Source: Bradyrhizobium elkanii WSM2783
Lineage (GTDB): Bacteria > Pseudomonadota > Alphaproteobacteria > Rhizobiales > Xanthobacteraceae
DNA length: 32,142 nt
NCBI RefSeq assembly: GCF_000472865.1
Contig: NZ_AXAP01000093.1
Coordinates: 209-32,350, forward strand
Reading direction: 5' to 3'
Positions 7,730-16,391 of the stretch are shown piece by piece. Position numbers and translations under genes: made by a program. How positions within the stretch are numbered: the first letter of the stretch is position 1; the number at the start of each line of letters is the position of its first letter. The notes below the pieces were generated by a model. It was not told where the DNA came from. It did no database searches and worked only from the letters and a program-made list of their open reading frames with translations.

Positions 7730-9229
7730 ATGACGATATTGGCGACGCGTCCGGCCTCCTTACCCACGGGGGGCCCACCTCTCCAGCCTGCACAAATTAA
7801 CGGCCAGCTCCCGGAATGGTCCGGGCGGAGCTGGCTGCGGCCAGCGCTGGTGGAATGGCTGGTGACGCTGGCGGATGGGCTGTTGATCTTCGTCTGCGGC
7901 GTCGGCTGCACGGTAGCATATCACCTTTTCATGCAATCGACGCTCGGCAAGACCGACATCTACGCCGCTGCCAGCCTGATGGTGGCGATCAATTTCGGGC
8001 TGCTCGTCACGGTGCAGAAGGGCTATGAGCTGACGGCGATCACCGACCTGCCGCGGCAGCTTCGGATCACGCTGACGACCTGGACCGGCGTATTTGCCGC
8101 GCTGCTGGCGATCGCCTTCACGATGAAGGTGAGCGAGGAGTTTTCCCGCGGCACGACGATCTCGTTCTACCTGGTCGGGCTGATCGCGCTGTCACTCTGG
8201 AAGATGGTGGCGGCGCGCTGGATACGGCGGGCGCTGCGCGAGGGCGCGTTCGCCAACAGCCGCGTGGTCGTGATCGCCGAGCAGGGGCTGCAGGCGACCT
8301 CGGCGGCGATGCTGGAATTGTGCCAGCACGGCTATCGGCTGATGCGCGTGTTCGAGATCCACACCAGCGAGCTCGCCTCGCCGCTTCTGATGTCCTCGAT
8401 CGGCCCGCGCTTCGACGAACTCGTCGCCTACGCGCGCGAAGAGCGGATCGAGCATGTGTTCCTGCTGATGAACTGGAGCCGCCAGCACGCGATCGACAGC
8501 CTGTTGGACGGGCTGAAGATCCTGCCGATCCCGGTGCACCTGGTGCCCGACGCCAACGTCTCGCGCTTCCTGAAATACCCGCAGGTGCACAGCGGCAGCG
8601 CCTGGACGGCGGAGCTGCGCCGGGCGCCCTTGAGCTGGAAGGAGCGCGCGGTCAAGCGCGCGCTCGACCTTATCGGCGCCTCGTTCGCCTTGATCGTGTT
8701 CGCGCCGATCATGCTGTTCACCGCGCTCCTGATCAAATGCACCTCGCGTGGGCCGGTGTTCTTCCGCCAGACCCGCAACGGCTTCGGCGGCCGGGCGTTC
8801 CGCATCTTTAAATTCCGCACCATGCGCGTGCTGGAGGACGGCCCGACGATCCGCCAGGCGAGCAAGAACGACCCGCGCGTGACGCCGATCGGCAAATGGC
8901 TGCGGAGGACCTCGATCGACGAGCTGCCGCAGCTCTTCAACGTGCTGAAGGGCGACATGTCGCTGGTCGGCCCCCGCCCCCACGCCGCCGCCCACAACTC
9001 CGAATACGAGCAGATCATCGGCAACTACGCGTTTCGGCACCACGTAAAACCGGGCATTACGGGATGGGCCCAGGTGAACGGCTATCGGGGCGAGACGAGG
9101 ACGGTGGAGCTGATGCAGAAGCGGGTGGAGTATGATCTGTGGTACATCAATAATTGGACGGTGTGGTTGGATCTGCGGATCCTGCTGGGGACGCTAATGG
9201 TTACTCTTGCACGGCCGACAGCCTACTAA
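7730..9229 (+). CDS. Undecaprenyl-phosphate sugar phosphotransferase (WcaJ/ExoY-type initiating transferase)
   Basis: This polyprenyl-phosphate hexose-1-phosphate transferase starts repeat-unit assembly by moving glucose-1-P or galactose-1-P from the UDP-sugar to undecaprenyl phosphate at the inner membrane. The N-terminal half has several membrane segments and a CoA-binding-like domain (SRVVVIAEQGLQATSAAML). The C-terminal bacterial sugar transferase domain contains KRALDLIGASFALIVFAPIM, FKFRTM, RRTSIDELPQLFNVLKGDMS, the VGPRPH motif, and the VKPGITGWAQVNGYRGET block. At 499 aa it fits the long WcaJ/TIGR03023 type rather than short ExoY. ATG 7730 is preferred over TTG 7709, which lies only 7 codons upstream. 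Sugar specificity is not shown. Confidence 0.93.
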   Translation: MTILATRPASLPTGGPPLQPAQINGQLPEWSGRSWLRPALVEWLVTLADGLLIFVCGVGCTVAYHLFMQSTLGKTDIYAAASLMVAINFGLLVTVQKGYELTAITDLPRQLRITLTTWTGVFAALLAIAFTMKVSEEFSRGTTISFYLVGLIALSLWKMVAARWIRRALREGAFANSRVVVIAEQGLQATSAAMLELCQHGYRLMRVFEIHTSELASPLLMSSIGPRFDELVAYAREERIEHVFLLMNWSRQHAIDSLLDGLKILPIPVHLVPDANVSRFLKYPQVHSGSAWTAELRRAPLSWKERAVKRALDLIGASFALIVFAPIMLFTALLIKCTSRGPVFFRQTRNGFGGRAFRIFKFRTMRVLEDGPTIRQASKNDPRVTPIGKWLRRTSIDELPQLFNVLKGDMSLVGPRPHAAAHNSEYEQIIGNYAFRHHVKPGITGWAQVNGYRGETRTVELMQKRVEYDLWYINNWTVWLDLRILLGTLMVTLARPTAY

Positions 9230-9284
9230 CGAGCTAAAGCGGGATGGGACTAGGTCCGCACCGGGCGCTTTCGCGACCGTCCAA

Positions 9285-9320
9285 TCAAAATGTCGAAAAC
9301 AACCCCATGCAAAGTAGCAA
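9285..9320. repeat. Possible dispersed intergenic motif at the transferase remnant junction
   Basis: The stretch around TCGAAAACAACCCCATGC lies exactly between the end of the intact transferase and the homologous remnant. I recall very similar text recurring in Bradyrhizobium intergenic DNA, so it may be a fragment of a dispersed repeat. Nothing in this window repeats it, so support is weak. Confidence 0.25.
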
Positions 9321-9321
9321 T

Positions 9322-9531
9322 CACGCCTTCCGTCACCCCGTGAAGCCCGGCATCACCGGCTGGGCCCAGGTGAATGGCTATCGCGGCGAGACGAGGACGG
9401 TGAAGCTGATGCAGAAGCGGGTGGAGTGTGATCTGTGGTATATTAATAATTGGAGCGTCGGCCTGGACGTCTTCATTTTGTTGAAAACCGCAACACTTGC
9501 GCTCGGGTTAGGTCGCGGCGAAGCATACTGA
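9322..9531 (+). pseudogene. 3' remnant of a second initiating sugar transferase gene
   Basis: The open frame encodes the last part of a bacterial sugar transferase only. From AFRH to INNW, 40 of 43 residues (9325-9453) equal those of the intact upstream gene at 9029-9157; they include the VKPGITGWAQVNGYRGET block. The tail after INNW diverges (VFILLKTATLALGLG) and looks like the usual end of another member of the family. The catalytic region and membrane segments are missing, so it cannot be active. The frame could start at ATG 9244 or 9307, but no functional protein is expected. It is best read as what is left of a homologous gene replaced by recombination. The gap 9230-9600 has no other gene. 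Confidence 0.85.
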
Positions 9532-9586
9532 CGCAAATCTGACGCATCAAGCTTTGACGCCACCAATCGATGAAGTTCTACTCCGT

Positions 9587-9592
9587 TATAAT
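9587..9592 (+). promoter_or_regulatory. Perfect TATAAT just before the beta-helix gene
   Basis: TATAAT ends 8 bases before ATG 9601, so a transcript from it would be nearly leaderless. TTGACG occurs at 9554-9559, but the 27-base spacing is too long for a standard promoter. The -10 match alone is suggestive, not decisive. Confidence 0.25.
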
Positions 9593-9600
9593 GGTAGCCT

Positions 9601-11646
9601 ATGACTGAGAGGATCGATTTCCAGCGTAGGTTAATGATGGCACTCGCAGGCGGGATGACCGCCGAAGCAGTTGCTCAAAGCGCATCAGCATTCGCTGCTA
9701 GTAAGAATGGGAAGATAGTACACGCGCCTACATTGCAGTCCGCCCGCACTCAAGAGCTGGACGATGATACGAGCGTTTACGTTGAAAAATTTGAGGATTC
9801 GTCCAGACCGGCATTTGCGTTGTATCAGCGTTGTAGTGCCGAGCCGCACCATCCTATGAAGTTTCAAAACGCGGGCAGATGGTGGAGTATAGACGAGCCT
9901 GCAGTGACGCCTCTCATGGCCGGCGCTCGCTTTGACGGAGAAACGGACGACACTAACGCTTGGAAAAGCGTCTTAGCGTTGAACAGGGCTGTATTTTTTC
10001 CGCCGGGAACGTCGCGAATTACGGCTCAGCTCGCGAACGGTCCATTTCATATCTTTGGAACGCCTACTGATGGAGTCAGCAGCCGTCCGTCTGTCGCTAC
10101 TTTGCTGGTGGACGGCCCCGGAGTCACACCTCTAGCGAGCTCAAGCCAAATCACCGCGACGGATTTTGCGATCGAATATCAGAGTCGTGCAAAACTCCCA
10201 GGAACCGGTTTGATTTATGCACGAGCGCTCGTTGTGGAAGGAAGCATTGAAACAATCGGTTCAGAGCTAAGACTGACCATTCACGATGCACAGCACACCT
10301 CACCGCTAACCGTCGGATCTGCAATAGTAGCTGTGGCCGAAGTTAGCCAAGGGACTCACGATTTTCGCGCCAACGCTTACCGAGATTTCGATGATATCTT
10401 TATAATTTCGGAAGTTTTGTCTACCCAGACAGCGCGGCTGATAGGTAGACGCGGAACGAACATACAGCGCGGCACTCTGCATATTCGAGGCAACTGCTTC
10501 GCGAGCGTCTGGAAGGCCAGTCAGCCCACCGGTATCCGTATCGAGAGAATTCGATCCACGTTCTGTCCTGGTTACACTGTGATGCTCACAGGTGCCCAAC
10601 AGGTCGACATCAACCGAGTCTATGGAGGCGGGCATCTCGGGACAGTAGGGGCATGGCCACACAATGGCCGCGCCTTCAACACTGGGGGCAACTATCACCA
10701 CGTGCGTCTAGAGGGACTTATGAACTTTGCTGCATCTGGCGGCGTAGTGCATGCCTCCGGTTTGAATGACTCTTCAGTTCGACAGTGTCAATACGATCCA
10801 AATGGCTCTGATTGGGGCGGCGCTATCAACGCTCATTTCGTGAGTTCGATTGCGCCATATGCGTTCTTCAGCTCGCCATCTCTGGAATTTGTTGGCAATT
10901 CTGATGAGGATCATCGCGGTTCGACGGGCGCATACTTCTTCAACTGCGAATTCCTGACGGTAGATAAACGTCATTCCTATGACATAACTGGTCCAGCTAA
11001 TACCTATGATACTTGTTCCTACCTGCTCGAAGGTTCAGTACGGGTCAATCCATCATCAATTCTGAAACGCACATACCGACATTGCGACAATCGTTCCGCG
11101 CAGGAAACGTTGAGGCTAGCGGGTGGCAGAGACCAAGCAGGACTTGACGTTTGGAGGGCAGGAATATTCCCTACCTTCACGCGATTTCAAACAACTCGCG
11201 ACATGGAGATAAAGCGGTTTGTGCTCAGTCAGGAACGCATTCGGAGTAGCTCAGACAAGCAGATGTTTTGGACTATACCTAAGTCTGCCTTTTCCGGATG
11301 GGCCGGCGTCGGATTGAACCTCATAACTTCCGTTTTGTTCGCTCACTCCGCGCAATGGGCGTCGGACGTCAGCGCTCCCACCGTGGATTTGGGGACCATT
11401 TCTATCCCTACACTTTTCGGAGCAAAGCTAAGCTTATCGACCCCCGCAGACCATTATCTAGTCGGGAATAACATCCCCAATTTTCGACCTCTCGCCTTCT
11501 CGGAATCAAAAAACACGCAGGACGGCCTGGCCTTAACTCTAAATTTCGCCGTAGGGCCGCAGTTTGACAAGTCGTTACTGTGCACAGACATAGCACTCTA
11601 TATCTCGATCCAAAGATACCGCTACGATGCGCCAGATCCAACATGA
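9601..11646 (+). CDS. Exported pectate-lyase-3-like beta-helix (tailspike-like) protein
   Basis: The 681-residue protein starts with a twin-arginine-containing, Ala-rich segment (QRRLMMALAGGMTAEAVAQS) that looks like an export signal, possibly Tat. At residues 111-140 it carries FDGETDDTNAW...AVFFPPGTSRIT, the G-x-x-DDT-x-A ... V-F-P-x-G-x-Y/S-I entry motif of the Pectate_lyase_3 right-handed beta-helix family shared by phage tailspikes. Short GxN/S-rich repeats continue to about residue 480, then a different C-terminal region of about 200 residues follows. Such proteins bind or cleave polysaccharides. The gene opens the low-GC cassette and overlaps wzy by 20 bases, so its substrate is probably the polysaccharide made here. 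Catalytic residues cannot be assigned, and a non-catalytic role remains possible. No strong ribosome-binding site precedes ATG 9601. Confidence 0.72.
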   Translation: MTERIDFQRRLMMALAGGMTAEAVAQSASAFAASKNGKIVHAPTLQSARTQELDDDTSVYVEKFEDSSRPAFALYQRCSAEPHHPMKFQNAGRWWSIDEPAVTPLMAGARFDGETDDTNAWKSVLALNRAVFFPPGTSRITAQLANGPFHIFGTPTDGVSSRPSVATLLVDGPGVTPLASSSQITATDFAIEYQSRAKLPGTGLIYARALVVEGSIETIGSELRLTIHDAQHTSPLTVGSAIVAVAEVSQGTHDFRANAYRDFDDIFIISEVLSTQTARLIGRRGTNIQRGTLHIRGNCFASVWKASQPTGIRIERIRSTFCPGYTVMLTGAQQVDINRVYGGGHLGTVGAWPHNGRAFNTGGNYHHVRLEGLMNFAASGGVVHASGLNDSSVRQCQYDPNGSDWGGAINAHFVSSIAPYAFFSSPSLEFVGNSDEDHRGSTGAYFFNCEFLTVDKRHSYDITGPANTYDTCSYLLEGSVRVNPSSILKRTYRHCDNRSAQETLRLAGGRDQAGLDVWRAGIFPTFTRFQTTRDMEIKRFVLSQERIRSSSDKQMFWTIPKSAFSGWAGVGLNLITSVLFAHSAQWASDVSAPTVDLGTISIPTLFGAKLSLSTPADHYLVGNNIPNFRPLAFSESKNTQDGLALTLNFAVGPQFDKSLLCTDIALYISIQRYRYDAPDPT

Positions 11647-12922
11647 TCTACCCGTGAGGTGCGACGGAGCCAATAAGGCGGGCACAAAGACGGCGCACGT
11701 CCTGCTATTTGCTGCATACGTTTTGTGTGCGCTAATGCAGAGCGTTTACGTCAGCCAAATCCCGCTTTCGTTGGTCGCCGCCAGCTACCTTGGCTTGCTC
11801 ATGCTGGCTCTCGGCGAGGGGCATAGGCTCGTGATGCCATGTGTGGCAGCCGTCTTTATGTCAACTACCTTCATACTAATCTCCATTGAATCCCGCTTAG
11901 CTGAACTCGGAGTCATAAAGTTCGCGGTCGGATCTTCCTTGTTTTTCTTCACCTTGTTTGCACTGCCTAAACTCATCGAAAGGCATCGGGCGACATTCAG
12001 TAAGGCAATCACACTCGCCCTTTGGGTTCTCAGCGTCACATTCTTTCTCGATTATTTTGGCATAGCCTCTTTCAAAGCGCTTGGCCTTGTTCGCCTCTGG
12101 TCTGCTGATGGTGTTACCGAGATTGCGGTTACCAATGACCCCCGAACGTCTGGATTATTCAGCGAGCCTTCGTGGTTCTGTTTGGCCACTATCTCGCTCT
12201 TGACGGCCAACTGGTCGCTCGGCGGGTTATCTCCCATTCCCGTTCTTGCTACGGTACTGGCTATTGTTTTGTCTCAATCATCCACTGGGGTGGTAGGCCT
12301 GCTCCTTTTGTTTGCCGGGGTTGCTGGACCTAGTTGGCTCGGGGGCTCACGCACCAATAAATCAACTACTATAGTCCGCCGTTTCATTTGGGCCTTGTTC
12401 TTTGTCGGCTCTCTTGCTGTAGTTGCTCTAGCACTGGAACAAAGAGAATCGCTCGACGATTTCTCGAACTCAGCTAACAACGTACTCTCAAAGATATACG
12501 ATCCGGGAAGCTCAAGTTCGGGCTCGACCCGGCTGTTCAGTCCTCTTCCGGTGATCGAGAAGGTTTCCGAAAATTCGTTCATCTTTGGGTTGGGTGCTTC
12601 GGCAATTAATCAAACGTTGTCTGGGAAGATTGGCACCGCGATCCTACCCTTCAACGTGTTCATTGAACTCGGGTTGTACGGCCTATTAGCCTATTCCGCA
12701 GCGCTTCTCTGGCCGATCTGGAGATTTCGTCCCACGCGTGTTCAGCTAATGCTGTGTACGCTTAATCTCTTCACTCTCGGCTTGCCTTCGTCGCCATTTC
12801 AGTCCGCTATGCTGGCTCTAATGCTCTTTCGCACTAGAGGTTACACTTCGACCAATAGCTTTGCGACGGCCCCTAAATTGGACAAATCGGAACGATCTTA
12901 CACGCTACTGAGTCGCAACTGA
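11627..12922 (+). CDS. Wzy-like polysaccharide repeat-unit polymerase
   Basis: This very hydrophobic 431-residue protein has about ten predicted membrane segments, with a large non-membrane loop near residues 270-320 (SLDDFSNSANNVLSKIYDPG onward). The motif RTSGLFSEPSWF matches the R-x-x-G-x-F-x-E-P-S signature of Wzy-type polymerases and is followed by hydrophobic stretches and LSQSSTGVVGL. Wzy joins lipid-linked repeat units at the periplasmic face of the inner membrane. Wzy proteins are always poorly conserved, so function rests on topology, motif and context between cassette genes. ATG 11627 overlaps the beta-helix gene by 20 bases, suggesting coupling. A later GTG at 11654 is possible. 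GC content is lower than in the flanking conserved genes. Confidence 0.8.
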   Translation: MRQIQHDLPVRCDGANKAGTKTAHVLLFAAYVLCALMQSVYVSQIPLSLVAASYLGLLMLALGEGHRLVMPCVAAVFMSTTFILISIESRLAELGVIKFAVGSSLFFFTLFALPKLIERHRATFSKAITLALWVLSVTFFLDYFGIASFKALGLVRLWSADGVTEIAVTNDPRTSGLFSEPSWFCLATISLLTANWSLGGLSPIPVLATVLAIVLSQSSTGVVGLLLLFAGVAGPSWLGGSRTNKSTTIVRRFIWALFFVGSLAVVALALEQRESLDDFSNSANNVLSKIYDPGSSSSGSTRLFSPLPVIEKVSENSFIFGLGASAINQTLSGKIGTAILPFNVFIELGLYGLLAYSAALLWPIWRFRPTRVQLMLCTLNLFTLGLPSSPFQSAMLALMLFRTRGYTSTNSFATAPKLDKSERSYTLLSRN

Positions 12923-12961
12923 CAGTGCGATCGCTTGATAACAGCCAACCCGGAATTCGCT

Positions 12962-14149
12962 TTGAAAGTCTTGTGGATAGCTAAACAGACGCCGGTCCCG
13001 GAAAACGGTGGCGAACACATCTATACCCATGGAATCGTGACTGCGTTAGCGCCGCTGTGCGATCTCACGCTCCTGTGCTATGGCGCAACCGACGTACAAG
13101 ATTGTCGCTCCCTCTTGCCTGGTATCAATACTCGACAAGTGCCCCCTTACCCAAATTCGGAATTATCGAGTTTACTATCTCGCTTTCCAAACAATACACA
13201 CCGATACAACCAGAACCATTTCGCGCAACACGCCGTTCGGATTTGTCGGGAACTTGCTCCTGATGTAATAGTGGTCGATTCTCTCGCAATGGCTTGGACT
13301 TACAAGATTCTCATTGAGACTGCCCCACAAGCGAGCCTAGTCTATTTTTCTCATAACTTCGAATCCGCACTTCGAGCAAACATCGCGGCCGCCGAAGCCG
13401 GCAATCTGATCTCGAAACTTGTACGGTCCGTAGATAGCTTCAAAACAGCTATACTTGAGAGAAACCTATGCCTAAGCGCCCACCTAATCACGGCGATAAC
13501 CGAACATGACTTACATTGTTACGCGAGCAGCTATCCCACAAAAGCGAGAGTTTTGATAACACCGGGCTACCACAATATTCCGTCTCAACTCCGCCCGCTT
13601 CCAAAAACACGCACAGCGTGTATTATTGGATCGTTCCTATGGAGCACAAAACGCGCAAACCTTGTTCAGTTTCTGGACGAAGGCTACAGAACGCTGCAGC
13701 AAGGAAACGTCACATTGAAGATCATCGGCAATATGGAGGAGCCATTTCGACGCCATCTGCGTCAGAAATATCCCCAATTGGACATTACTGGAAAAGTTGG
13801 GAGCTTGGCCGAGGCCACTAACAATTGCAGGGCAGGTCTACTGATCGACAGCGTCGGCGGCGGGTTCAAGCTTAAGGCTCTTGATTACATCTTCTTGGGT
13901 TTACCGATGTATGCCCTTTCCGATTGTATGTATGGGCTGAACCTGACGCCACAGGACGATTACATTGAGGCATCAACCTCGAATGTATTAGCTGATTTCC
14001 TAGCGCACTCAATTTCTGATGATAGCTTGCTCGGCCTTCGGGATCGAGCATACCTCAAGTCGAGAGAACGATTCTCCTGGCGCGCGTCCGCCGCTCATTT
14101 TCTCGACGCGATCCGGCCGCCGCTTCCTCGAAACGGCCGCCACCTATGA
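12962..14149 (+). CDS. Glycosyltransferase, GT-B fold
   Basis: The N-terminal VLWIAKQTPVPENGGEHIYT with a following GIVTALAPLCDLTLLCYG region is the acceptor-domain start of GT4-like enzymes. The second half includes IIGNMEEPFRRHL, DITGKVGSLAEA and GGGFKLKALDYIFLGLPMYA, which stands where the donor-binding E-x7-E segment usually lies but lacks the first glutamate. It should add one sugar to the lipid-linked unit. The open frame reaches a TTG at 12935, but TTG 12962 is preferred because it begins with the typical M-K-V-L-W pattern and has GGA seven bases upstream. It ends in a 4-base ATGA overlap with the acyltransferase gene. Donor and acceptor unknown. Confidence 0.8.
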   Translation: MKVLWIAKQTPVPENGGEHIYTHGIVTALAPLCDLTLLCYGATDVQDCRSLLPGINTRQVPPYPNSELSSLLSRFPNNTHRYNQNHFAQHAVRICRELAPDVIVVDSLAMAWTYKILIETAPQASLVYFSHNFESALRANIAAAEAGNLISKLVRSVDSFKTAILERNLCLSAHLITAITEHDLHCYASSYPTKARVLITPGYHNIPSQLRPLPKTRTACIIGSFLWSTKRANLVQFLDEGYRTLQQGNVTLKIIGNMEEPFRRHLRQKYPQLDITGKVGSLAEATNNCRAGLLIDSVGGGFKLKALDYIFLGLPMYALSDCMYGLNLTPQDDYIEASTSNVLADFLAHSISDDSLLGLRDRAYLKSRERFSWRASAAHFLDAIRPPLPRNGRHL

Positions 14150-15231
14150 GTCCCGCGGCGCCAGAACTAGGTGTCACGAAGGCTGCTCAGAGTCAGAGAA
14201 TCGAGCATCTCGATGGGTGGCGCGGTTTAGCCATAATCTCGGTCCTGATTGGCCATTTTCTTCCAGTCCCGTATGTGAATTGGGGACATCTGGGCGTCGA
14301 ACTATTCTTCGTTCTGAGTGGCCGGCTGATGAGCCACATACTTTTCGTTCAGAACGTTCCATTGGGCGTGTTTTTCCGTCGTCGCATCGCACGCATTTAT
14401 CCAGCGTTGCTCGTTTTTGTGGCCGCTACTTTTCTTCCGGCTTTATATAGTGTGACACTCTTGGGTACTAAGCGACCTCTTGCCGATTTAGTGGATGCCA
14501 CAGCCGCCGTAACATTCTGCACAAACTACGTTGAAGCAATTTTCACGCGAGGATCGATTTACACACATACTTGGTCGCTAGCAGTGGAGGAACATAGTTA
14601 CGTCCTGCTAGCTCTCGTTGCATTTTGTTCAAAAAGAGATCGAAAGATAGCGCTGCAAGTTACAGTAGCTTTGGCAGCAGTCTGTATGGTCAACGGCATT
14701 TTCAATTCTTGGGCGCTTGGTCTCGCGGACTACCAAGTCTACTGGAGAACCGACGTACGAGCCGCTTCAATATTGATTTCGGCATCGATCTATCTTCTTC
14801 TTCCTCAATTTGGACGGATCCCCGCATACGCTGCGATCTTGGCCGCGATCGCTGGCATTCTCTCGTTTTCGAATTTCCTCTCTGGTTACATAAACTACAC
14901 TGCAGGCACAATCATGCTGGCGATAGCGGTAAACACAATCGACTACTCACCCAGACTAGTGCGACAGTTTCTCGCTTCGCGTGTATTCGTTTGGTTTGGT
15001 GTGCTCTCATATTCGATCTATCTTTGGCAGGAGCCCTTCTACGCCGGCGTAGCCAAATTGGCCCAATTGAATTCGTTCATCCCAGCTATCCTGATATGCG
15101 CCGCTCTTTGTTGCGCAGCGATAAGCTACACTTTCATTGAGAGGCCCATGAGGGTCTTCCTGAATGCGCGCTGGCGTACGTTCAATCCATTCAAGCGATC
15201 GAAAGATGATATCTCGCTTCAGTCAACTTAA
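14146..15231 (+). CDS. Acyltransferase 3 family (OafA-like) membrane O-acyltransferase
   Basis: The 361-residue integral membrane protein starts with IEHLDGWRGLAIISVLIGHF, holding the conserved D-G-x-R-G and the catalytic-type histidine of acyltransferase family 3. It continues with HLGVELFFVLSGRLMS (V-x-x-F-F-x-L-S-G) and the WSLAVEEHSYVLLAL segment. Members O-acetylate or otherwise acylate sugars of O-antigen, EPS or Nod factors. Here it probably acylates the repeat unit or polymer. ATG 14146 overlaps the previous stop by 4 bases (ATGA), so translation is coupled. Its stop shares the bases TTAA (15228-15231) with the stop of the converging glycosyltransferase gene. Confidence 0.88.
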   Translation: MSPAAPELGVTKAAQSQRIEHLDGWRGLAIISVLIGHFLPVPYVNWGHLGVELFFVLSGRLMSHILFVQNVPLGVFFRRRIARIYPALLVFVAATFLPALYSVTLLGTKRPLADLVDATAAVTFCTNYVEAIFTRGSIYTHTWSLAVEEHSYVLLALVAFCSKRDRKIALQVTVALAAVCMVNGIFNSWALGLADYQVYWRTDVRAASILISASIYLLLPQFGRIPAYAAILAAIAGILSFSNFLSGYINYTAGTIMLAIAVNTIDYSPRLVRQFLASRVFVWFGVLSYSIYLWQEPFYAGVAKLAQLNSFIPAILICAALCCAAISYTFIERPMRVFLNARWRTFNPFKRSKDDISLQST

Positions 15232-16391
15232 CGTTGCGGTGATATCGCCAGCCGATTGAATGCAGTTGCAAAGTTTTCCTCGAAAGCATGTTGAGAGTAC
15301 GGAACTCGTTTCAAGTCAGTTGGGTCATGGTACGATTTCTTACTCAGCCGCTTAAGACAGTCGTTGCATTCAACAACATCATCGACCTCGAAAAGCCATT
15401 CATTCGGAAGATAATCGATCATTCCATCCTTCCGAGATGCAACAACGGGCGTATTTAATGCTAAGGCTTCGAGCATCACCAGCGGGACCCCCTCGAAGCG
15501 GGACGGAAGCAATAAGCAATCTATGGACGACAGAACGACATCGACGGACGGCGTCCAATCTATGATGCGAACTCGGGCTTCGAGCTTACGTATCTTGATC
15601 ATGCCCTCGAGACGCGCCACATCGGGCCCTTCTCCTACTATACAAAGATACGGATCGGTAATACCGGCAAAGATAGCGTCGAAATTTTCGATAACGAAGT
15701 CGTGGCCCTTCTGACGAAACTCTATCCGACCTATCATCGCCACAACGAACCCACTCACGTTAAGGCCGTGATCGAGCCGAAATCTACTCCTATCATCTGC
15801 CGGTTGGCTTTGGTCCCGCACGAAATTGTGGACGACTTCAACCTGAGCCGCTGGGGCCCATTTTTTTATGTCGGCTTTTGCACCCTCATAACAGGTGATG
15901 AACGAACCTATTGTTCGATAGTAGGCGCGATTTATGAGGTCACGGATCTGACCGGAAAGAGAACGTCCAGAAACAAGCTTGGCCGAATGGGCAAACGGCA
16001 CATACCCAATCAACTTCATTTTGAGCAATTTGGCGGCGATTGCAGGGACAACCCCAACTTCGATTCGTCCCTGCAGCAATAATACAGCAGCGCAATCGCG
16101 CTGATGAGTCATGGAGCGCCAAACCAAACGGAACTCCCTAAGGAAGAAGAAGGGAAGCACACTTTTCAAACGCGATGATCTAATCGCAAGAGGTTCAACA
16201 CTCATTGACGAATGCCGAAGGGTGCGCAGCATCTCAATAAACCGTTCATTGCGCATTGAACAAAGAACATGAATACGCCAGCCACGCGCAAGAAGGCCCT
16301 TAATCGCGGCGATCCCCATCACTTCATGACCACCAACCCACTCAGCTTCGCTAATCACTACTAGCAACTGCTCCCGCGAAGAAGTTGGCAC
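15228..16391 (-). CDS. Glycosyltransferase family 4
   Basis: This 387-residue enzyme has a GT-B layout: an N-terminal QLLVVISEAEWVGGHEVMGI and a C-terminal FVVAMIGRIEFRQKGHDFVI, followed by SRFEGVPLVMLEALALNTPV, the E-x7-E donor-phosphate motif of GT4. The open frame runs 85 codons further upstream but there it overlaps the flippase gene out of frame and shows no family sequence. GTG 16391 is chosen because it overlaps the flippase stop as TAGTG and has GGAG seven bases upstream. It is the last gene of the minus-strand operon. Donor sugar is not determinable. Confidence 0.85.
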   Translation of the reverse strand: MPTSSREQLLVVISEAEWVGGHEVMGIAAIKGLLARGWRIHVLCSMRNERFIEMLRTLRHSSMSVEPLAIRSSRLKSVLPFFFLREFRLVWRSMTHQRDCAAVLLLQGRIEVGVVPAIAAKLLKMKLIGYVPFAHSAKLVSGRSLSGQIRDLINRAYYRTIGSFITCYEGAKADIKKWAPAAQVEVVHNFVRDQSQPADDRSRFRLDHGLNVSGFVVAMIGRIEFRQKGHDFVIENFDAIFAGITDPYLCIVGEGPDVARLEGMIKIRKLEARVRIIDWTPSVDVVLSSIDCLLLPSRFEGVPLVMLEALALNTPVVASRKDGMIDYLPNEWLFEVDDVVECNDCLKRLSKKSYHDPTDLKRVPYSQHAFEENFATAFNRLAISPQR

